DNA of 12,218 nt from Ochromonadaceae sp. CCMP2298. Taxonomy: Eukaryota; Sar; Synurophyceae; Ochromonadales; Ochromonadaceae. The DNA lies in the NCBI GenBank assembly GCA_026770595.1, contig MU634436.1:1-12218 (forward strand), given 5' to 3'. The notes below the pieces were generated by a model. The model saw only the letters and a program-made list of their open reading frames with translations. It was not told the origin of the DNA and did no database searches. The translations under genes and the position numbers were made by a program. Below, piece after piece: positions 7,243 through 12,218 of this stretch; within the stretch, counting starts at the first letter, position 1; every line of letters starts with the position of its first letter.

Positions 7243-9161
7243 ATGTTTCTCTCGATACTGGCGCTGCTCCTTGCCTCCTGCGTGAGAGCGGAGGACTACC
7301 TCATAGACGATGTATTCACACCACATGATTGCGCCACACTTCAAGCGGGGGATCACCTGCTGCTGGAGTACGAGATAGCGTTGGGAGGTGGCACGGTGGT
7401 GTCTTCCAACAAGGCTCCGGAGCAATTGTACCACGTATTGTTCGACGAGTTCGTGAGTTGCCCCCTCTATCTGACCACTATGCTACATGTGTACCCCTTA
7501 TCTTACCCTATATATGTACCCTTACCCCTACATGTGTACCCTTACCCTTATATCTTACACCTATATATGTACCCTTACCCCTATATCTTCCCCCTGCCCC
7601 CCTACCCTGATTCCCCCTACCTCTATGCACTATGCAGGAGGAGTGGCCGGTGATGGGGATGCTCTCAAGCATGTGCAAGAACGCCTCCCGCAGGATGACC
7701 TGGGCAGACCCCTCCAAGGTGCATCTTATGCCCATACTGGTCAAGAGCCTGCCCCCCTCCCCCCTCTCCCTCTCCATCACAATCCGACTAGTGCACGTGA
7801 CGAAAAAAGAAGACTATGCAATTTTTGACATGATTGCTGCGGGAGACCATGTGGGCGTGCTTAATCTACTGGCGGCGGGGGCGGCGGGGGTTGCGGGGGG
7901 GGGCGGGGGTAATGCGCTGGACGAGTGGGGGCAGACGCCCGTAATGATAGCGGCGCAGGGGAACAAGCTGGATCTGCTGGCGCCCTTATTGAACCTGCGG
8001 CAGCCCTTTGTGAACTTCAACCTAGCCAAGCCGGTAAGTATCCTCTCCCCCTCTCCCCCTCTGACCATCCTCTCACTCATCCTCTCATCTTCTCATACTT
8101 TCACCTACCTCTACCCCTACCCCTACCCCTACCCCTACCCCTTCCTCCCACCCCCATCCCCTTCCCCTACCCTCCTACCCCACCCACCCCGCATCCCCAC
8201 CCCACCCACCCACACAGTCCGGGTTCACCGCCCTCTTCTACGCTGTGCAGCAGAAGCAAGCCACCGTCCTCACTGCCCTGCTACAGCGCGGCGCAGACCC
8301 CAACGCACTCCTGACAGTAGAGGGCTCCAGAGGTACCACATGTAGTTTTTATATAAGTGTTTGTGCAAGTGTTTATACACGATACTACAAGTTTCTCATA
8401 TCTCAACACCTACACCTGAACGACTCTACATCCTCACCTCTACACCTCTACACCTCTACACCTCTACACATCTACGCGTACCTGTAACTAGGCACCACCC
8501 CCCTGCACATGGCGTGCCACCTAGAGAAGCTCAAGCACATAGAAGAGCTGCTAAAGTAAGTCCCAATTACAAATTATAAGTTCCGATTACAAGTTTACAA
8601 GTTCTGAGTACATGTCCCGATTACAAGTTATATTTGTACAAGTATCTCACATCTCAATACCTACACCTCTACACCTCTATACCTCCACCTCTACACCCCA
8701 CATCTACACCTACACCTCTACACTCACACATACACGTCTAGGTACGGCGCCCGCCCCGATGCCACCAACCAGCACGGACACGTGCCGCTGCAGCTGCTGC
8801 CCAAGGACGCACTCAGGTCCACCAAACTGTACCTCAAGAAAGTATTCGAGGTGCGTGGGAACCGGGGGATGTTGAAATCTGGGAATCTGGGAATCTGGGA
8901 ATTTGGGAATATGGAATATGGGAACCTGGTATCCTATTTCTTTTTATCTCCTTTTATCATAATCTCCGTACCTCCCACCCTTTATCCATCCTCTGCACCA
9001 ACCTCCCACGCCACATCTCCCACCCCCATATCTCCCACACATCTCCCACACAGGATGCGATGGTCAAGTGGGCCGCCAAGCAGGAGGCAGAAGGGGCCAA
9101 GGCCATAGCGACAGAGACGGAGACGAAGGAGAAGGGGGCAGGAAGAGGGTCTGATTTGTGA
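7243..9161 (+). CDS. Secreted or ER-lumenal FKBP-like/ankyrin-repeat protein (six exons, 333 aa)
   Basis: Exons: 7243-7452, 7638-8033, 8218-8332, 8492-8555, 8742-8850, 9054-9161, all GT-AG and in frame to TGA 9159-9161. Residues 1-16 (MFLSILALLLASCVRA) are a clear signal peptide, which supports the start. Residues 27-125 follow the FKBP prolyl-isomerase pattern: a GD-x-LLLEY strand (36-43), then GGGTVVSSN, MLSSMCKNASRRM (78-90, compare the family's GMC-GEKR), and a closing LSITIRLVHV strand. The usual FDSS, central Trp and YG positions are not kept, so isomerase activity is doubtful. Residues 127-285 are ankyrin repeats: DEWGQTPVMIAAQGNKLDLL, SGFTALFYAVQQKQATVLTALLQRGADPNA (in part), GTTPLHMACHLEKLKHIEELL, YGARPDATNQHGHVPLQLL. 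A Gly/Ala run lies at 149-161 (bases 7870-7915). The tail is Lys/Glu-rich and ends GSDL, not a standard ER-retention signal. Ankyrin and signal calls are firm; the FKBP call is probable. Confidence 0.85.
7494..7600 (+). repeat. C-rich repeat in FKBP-ankyrin intron 1
   Basis: Intron 1 (7453-7637) holds imperfect units such as TATGTACCCTTACCCCTA, repeated four or five times, with ATATCTT spacers. The sense strand is nearly free of G. Confidence 0.8.
8104..8145 (+). repeat. CCCCTA/CCCTAC hexamer run in FKBP-ankyrin intron 2
   Basis: About six units of CCCTAC, with one CCTCTA start, lie in intron 2 (8034-8217). The remainder of the intron continues C-rich to the acceptor CACACAG. The opposite strand carries GGGGTA repeats that could form G-quadruplexes. 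Confidence 0.85.
8333..8741 (+). repeat. Two related introns (3 and 4) flanking one ankyrin exon
   Basis: Bases 8387-8417 in intron 3 (8333-8491) match 8638-8668 in intron 4 (8556-8741) at 28 of 31 positions. Both stretches begin ACAAGT and end ACCTACACCT. After this both introns continue as ACCTCTACACCTCTACAC repeats to the acceptor. The small exon 8492-8555 lies between them. Confidence 0.85.
8876..8928 (+). repeat. GGGAATCT tandem repeat in FKBP-ankyrin intron 5
   Basis: Six or seven imperfect units of 8-9 bases (GGGAATCT, GGGAATTT, GGGAATAT) lie near the start of intron 5 (8851-9053). Unlike the other introns here, this part is G-rich on the sense strand. Confidence 0.8.
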
Positions 9162-9510
9162 GTAGCATGTCCATTATGTGTCTGCAGACCATCAACAACA
9201 CTAGGAACTAGAAGAGTACAGGAAGTGAAATTCCTTTGAACATGTAAAAAAGCAAGCCAATACTGAAAAAGGCAGCCTCGGAGGAATCGGCGGAAAATTG
9301 CTCTCATTTGGGCGTCATTTATGCAAAATATCCATACATGCGGCGTCACCTGCTTCGGCGAGGAAAAATCGAGGAACATTTCCTGCGCTTCCTCTCTGTC
9401 ATTCTGGATCTTCTGAGCTTCTAGAGCTTTCTAAACGGCCTGACCAAGCGCTTGCTTCTGTCATCTCCAAGGGTCTGGCACAATCGAGCTAAACCACGAG
9501 TAATATCACG
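9162..9510. other. Intergenic region downstream of the FKBP-ankyrin gene
   Basis: This should hold the 3' UTR of the FKBP-ankyrin gene and perhaps the promoter of the Walker A ORF that starts at 9511. Composition is mixed and free of strong repeats. I found no coding region, RNA gene or clear regulatory site. Confidence 0.5.
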
Positions 9511-9726
9511 ATGAGCACGAAGTTCGTTCTTAGTGTTGGAAACGCCGGTGTAGGAAAGAGCACGCTGGCTGTCCGACTCCTCGCAAGCCTTGGGATGTTG
9601 CATGCTCACCTCTGCTTCATGTATCACACAAAGTGCAGACCATTCCTATTCCCCGTACCGGTAGTGGGTTTAGATGCAATTTCCTTCCATTTAGTCGCTG
9701 GTACTGCTATCGGGACTGGCGACTAA
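9511..9726 (+). CDS. Short ORF with Walker A (P-loop) motif, probable first exon or gene fragment
   Basis: The 71-residue ORF begins MSTKFVLSVGNAGVGKSTLA, in which a hydrophobic strand leads into GNAGVGKST (residues 10-18), a full Walker A nucleotide-binding motif followed by an amphipathic helix. This is the normal start of many P-loop ATPases and GTPases. After about residue 28 the sequence no longer looks like such a protein: there is no Walker B or base-specificity motif, and the frame ends at TAA 9724-9726. The real coding part may continue by splicing from an internal GT, but I could not find a convincing next exon before the polyprenyl synthase gene. It may also be a decayed or truncated copy. 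The family within the P-loop class cannot be told. Confidence 0.35.
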   Translation: MSTKFVLSVGNAGVGKSTLAVRLLASLGMLHAHLCFMYHTKCRPFLFPVPVVGLDAISFHLVAGTAIGTGD

Positions 9727-10148
9727 AAAAAAGTTAGGCCACTGCCTACTGTATCCAAGGGGTTAAGGTTTCGGATTTACGATTTTGAGATTATGAAAAA
9801 TTTATGTGGGCGAGACTACGCCAATTTCACTGGTACACCTATGCCTAGATTTATCCTACAAACCTGGTATGGAGATATGCGATGTGCTGATATGTATGGT
9901 ATGTACAAGTGCCGCTGCAGTGTTCTGGATGCAGTGGCTCTACTGTTGTTCGATGTTTGCCACAGTTGGGCTGTGGACTCCCCTGCACTAGGGGGTGGCT
10001 GATACGTACTGTAAAACGTGATCACAGGACGTTCACGTCAAAACGTACGTAATGTGCTTGTACGTTGTACGTACTGTACGTACTTTGTACGTATGTAGCT
10101 TCCACTCATACGTCACTGTACGTACTATACGTACACAAAACGGTGTGT
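9727..10148. other. Intergenic region between the Walker A ORF and the polyprenyl synthase 3' end
   Basis: AT-rich sequence without recognisable coding content runs from 9727 to about 10010. A GTAC/ACGT palindrome cluster then lies at 10018-10135. Short open frames here show no motif and no codon bias like the neighbouring exons. Confidence 0.5.
10018..10135. repeat. ACGT/TACGTAC palindrome cluster 3' of the polyprenyl synthase gene
   Basis: GTGATCAC (10018-10025) is followed by at least six TACGTA/GTACGT words, including two copies of the palindrome-containing ACTGTACGTACT at 10073-10084 and 10115-10126. The cluster begins about 15 bases beyond the gene's stop codon and may lie in its 3' UTR. 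Confidence 0.8.
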
Positions 10149-11649
10149 TTATTTGTCCCTGGATATGGCCACGTGCAGTATCTTCAGCAGCGCCGTCTTG
10201 CTCTCTGTCTCGGGGAACATTTGCAGCGCCTCCACCGCGCACTGAGCGTGGAACTCGGCCAAATCGTAGGAGCGCTTTACGCAGTCAGTCTTCAAAGCCG
10301 TCGCGACGGCCGTCTGCACATCGCCCTTCTCCTTGAACCTCCGCTGGATCAGGTTGTTGAGCTGGGGTTGTGTTTGGGCGGCGAAGAGTATAGGCGCGGT
10401 TGCCAGGCCCAGCTCCATGTCTGCTTGTGCGGGCTTGCCGAGGGCCGCAGAGGCACCCGTGAAGTCTAGTATGTCGTCCACGATCTGGAAGGCCATGCCT
10501 AGGTGGTAGCCGTACTGCTCTGCCGCCACGGTCATCGGGTCCGCCTCTGTGTAACCGCTCAATAAGGCGGCGGACTTGCAAGCCGAGCAGATGAGAGAGG
10601 CGGTTTTGAAGTAGGACTTGCGCAGGTAGTGTGACATGTCTGACAGGTCGGACTTCTTCGACCGCGCCTGCATTATCTCCCCCTGCACCAGAGCATCCAG
10701 CGCACCGGCCATCACCTCCACCACCTGGAAGTGCTGCAGCCGTGCCAGTAGTACCGACGCCTTTGCTAGCAAGTAATCACCCGCCAAAACAGCTACCTTG
10801 TTCGTATACACCGTGTGCACCGCCGAGCCCCCCCGGCGCATATCTGCCTCGTCCAGGACGTCATCGTGGATCAATGAGGCCACATGTATCATCTCAGTGA
10901 TCTGGCCCAGCGACAGAACGCGCGTGTAGACCTTGCTGTTCTGGTAGGCTTTCTCGTTCGAGGTGAGGGCGCGGCCCATGTGTGCCACGATGGTGGGTCG
11001 GAATTGCTTGCCTTGACGCTGTGTGGGGTGGGGGAGTGGGGGTTGGGGGTTGGGAGATGGGATGTGGAGGGTGGGAGATTAACGGTTAGAAGTGAGAGGT
11101 GAGGCAGAGGGTAGTCGAGGGTAGTAGCAAGATACAGAGTAACCGAGGGAAGATGCAAGACACAGTACATGCATACTAGATCCACGGTAGAGGAATCAGG
11201 ATGCACGAGAGAGGATTCAGGATACAGGGTACAAGATACAGGGTACAGAGCGTCCAACAGCTACATACCTTCTCGAAGAAGTGCGACGCCGCCATCGTCA
11301 GCACTGGGTTCTCGCTCTGCACGAGCTCCTTAATGTACGTACTCAAAGACTGCAGCTCCCCGCTGACAGCCTTGAAGGGATCAGGCCCCGCAGGCTCGGG
11401 CCCCTTCGCTGTCATGAAGTAGTGGTCTGAACTGCTCGTTTCGCCAGGCAGGCTCACGAATTTGTCAACCGCTGGTGTGAGGTCTGCAGGCTCCATCTCG
11501 CACTCGTGGTGCAGGGGCTTCATCACGGCGTCAGGCGAAATCAGAGCCCGCAGAGCGAAGCCGTCGGGCTGAAACCGCACCGAGTTCATCACAAAGCCAT
11601 TGCCTGTGCAGGCGAGGATAGCCACGCAAAGAAGCCACGCGTGAACCAT
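10149..11649 (-). CDS. SPS: Plastid-directed long-chain all-trans polyprenyl diphosphate synthase (solanesyl type)
   Basis: It adds isopentenyl diphosphate units to an allylic diphosphate to make the long prenyl chain used for plastoquinone or ubiquinone. Two exons, 11649-11269 and 11018-10149 (intron 11268-11019, GT-AG, phase 0), give 416 aa. The junction rebuilds SHFFEK/RQGKQFRPTIVAHM, the family's GK-x-x-RP motif. The first Asp-rich motif is HDDVLDEADMRRG (178-190), the second IVDDILD (306-312), with YFKTASL (263-269) between. Ala174, five residues before the first Asp-rich motif, is small, as in long-chain synthases. The N-terminus MVHAWLLCVAILACTGNG is a signal peptide; Phe19 follows the likely cut, then a segment with few acidic residues until about residue 48. 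This fits bipartite targeting to a secondary red plastid, so plastoquinone is the likelier product. Family firm; chain length and location inferred. Confidence 0.94.
11019..11268 (-). repeat. Repeat-filled intron of the polyprenyl synthase gene
   Basis: On the + strand, 11204-11250 has GATACAGGGTACA units repeated about three times, and 11030-11070 is GGGTTGGG-rich. On the coding strand this is a C-rich tract before the acceptor CACACAG at 11025-11019. No other element was seen in the intron. Confidence 0.75.
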
Positions 11650-12218
11650 GGCGGGTGGAGGTGGGAAATGAATTATGGGCCCGGAGCGAGGAAAGCGGCA
11701 CTACTGCTGCGGAGGCTGGGTCTGGGCGCTCGCGATTAAATCGATGAACCTCGCAGCTGTGGAGGCGCGAAGAAGGAGGCAGTCGAGGCAATACTTGTTA
11801 GCGGAACAGCAATCCTTCTGCCTCGCAACAGCAATCGTTCGCACCAGTCAGAAACAACACGCATCTAATTCTGGGTGTGCAATGGCCTTCTTCTTTGCGC
11901 TTGCTTCGTGTCGTGACTCATTAGGGGTTTTGGAGGGATTTAGAAATAATTGCACGGAAAAGTTGGGTCAAATATGGATTTTTTGAGCCAATGCATATTG
12001 AATCTGCCAGCAGTTTCACCACTCATAAGTACAGTACGTACAATAGCACAGTACGTACTATCATACTGTACGTACACTCGCACATATTATAACCTTACAT
12101 AGGCACGCATATATATATCTGTCCCTACACTGGGACTACATAACACATACTTAGTATTAGCCAAACGCATATATGATAGTTACAACTCTAGCAACCACTC
12201 GCTGAATCTGCTCCACCT
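11650..12218. promoter_or_regulatory. 5' flank of the polyprenyl synthase gene
   Basis: This holds the leader and promoter of the minus-strand gene. Bases 11650-11790 are GC-rich; beyond that composition becomes mixed and then AT-rich. A GTAC palindrome cluster lies at 12029-12075, about 380-430 bases upstream of the start codon. A 103-codon open frame on the + strand (11675-11986) has no motif and is not called a gene. After 12080 I see only AT-rich sequence with an ATATATAT run. Confidence 0.5.
12029..12075. repeat. GTAC palindrome cluster upstream of the polyprenyl synthase gene
   Basis: Three TACGTAC words lie within 47 bases: AGTACAGTACGTAC at 12029-12042, CAGTACGTACTA at 12049-12060 and ACTGTACGTAC at 12065-12075. 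The second and third are arranged as an inverted pair. The same ACTGTACGTAC core occurs at 10073 and 10115. Confidence 0.8.

Noticed and set aside
8104-8145. Telomere-like CCCTAC repeats
   Set aside because: They are only about 40 bases, internal to an intron and imperfect. They fit the C-rich style of the other introns better than an interstitial telomere.
9793-10002. 69-codon open frame downstream of the Walker A ORF
   Set aside because: No recognisable motif, and AT-rich codon use unlike the exons nearby. I could not join it convincingly to the Walker A ORF.
11675-11986. Plus-strand open frame of 103 codons upstream of the polyprenyl synthase
   Set aside because: No motif, no signal, composition changes along it, and it overlaps the expected promoter and leader of the minus-strand gene.

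Overview
This looks like 12.2 kb of nuclear DNA from a eukaryotic microalga. Genes are split by short GT-AG introns (about 80-300 nt). Exons are GC-rich and introns are built largely of simple or tandem repeats. The polyprenyl synthase begins with a signal peptide followed by a second, transit-like segment with Phe right after the likely cleavage point. That bipartite leader is typical of algae with a secondary red plastid (stramenopiles, haptophytes, cryptophytes). I cannot name the species; nothing here looks bacterial, organellar or viral.

Layout: (1) 17-3053, +, the last 11 exons of an unrecognised, Glu/Lys-rich, probably helical protein whose 5' end lies outside the window. (2) 3449-5677, -, a complete six-exon malonyl-CoA decarboxylase (498 aa), convergent with gene 1. 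(3) 6006-6506, +, an intronless UBE2J/Ubc6-like ubiquitin-conjugating enzyme, divergent from gene 2 across a 328-bp shared upstream region. (4) 7243-9161, +, a six-exon secreted or ER protein joining a degenerate FKBP-like domain to ankyrin repeats. (5) 9511-9726, +, a short ORF with a Walker A motif, perhaps a fragment. (6) 10149-11649, -, a two-exon plastid-directed long-chain all-trans polyprenyl diphosphate synthase (solanesyl type, 416 aa). The rest is intergenic DNA containing two clusters of GTAC-rich palindromes, one on each side of gene 6.

The exon models were made by hand. Every join keeps frame, uses GT-AG, and for genes 2, 3, 4 and 6 rebuilds family-typical sequence across junctions. 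The genes do not form a pathway: malonyl-CoA turnover, ubiquitin transfer, a lumenal FKBP/ankyrin protein and prenyl side-chain synthesis are neighbours without an obvious shared role.

The most interesting material is in the introns. Intron 2 of the malonyl-CoA decarboxylase gene has a perfect 16-bp direct repeat across its two splice junctions, so that splicing leaves exactly one copy. Introns 3 and 4 of the FKBP-ankyrin gene are related to each other in sequence. Introns 5, 6 and 8 of gene 1 share one 32-34 bp unit. Together these suggest recent intron birth or spread, by tandem duplication or an introner-like process. No new enzyme system or defence system was seen.
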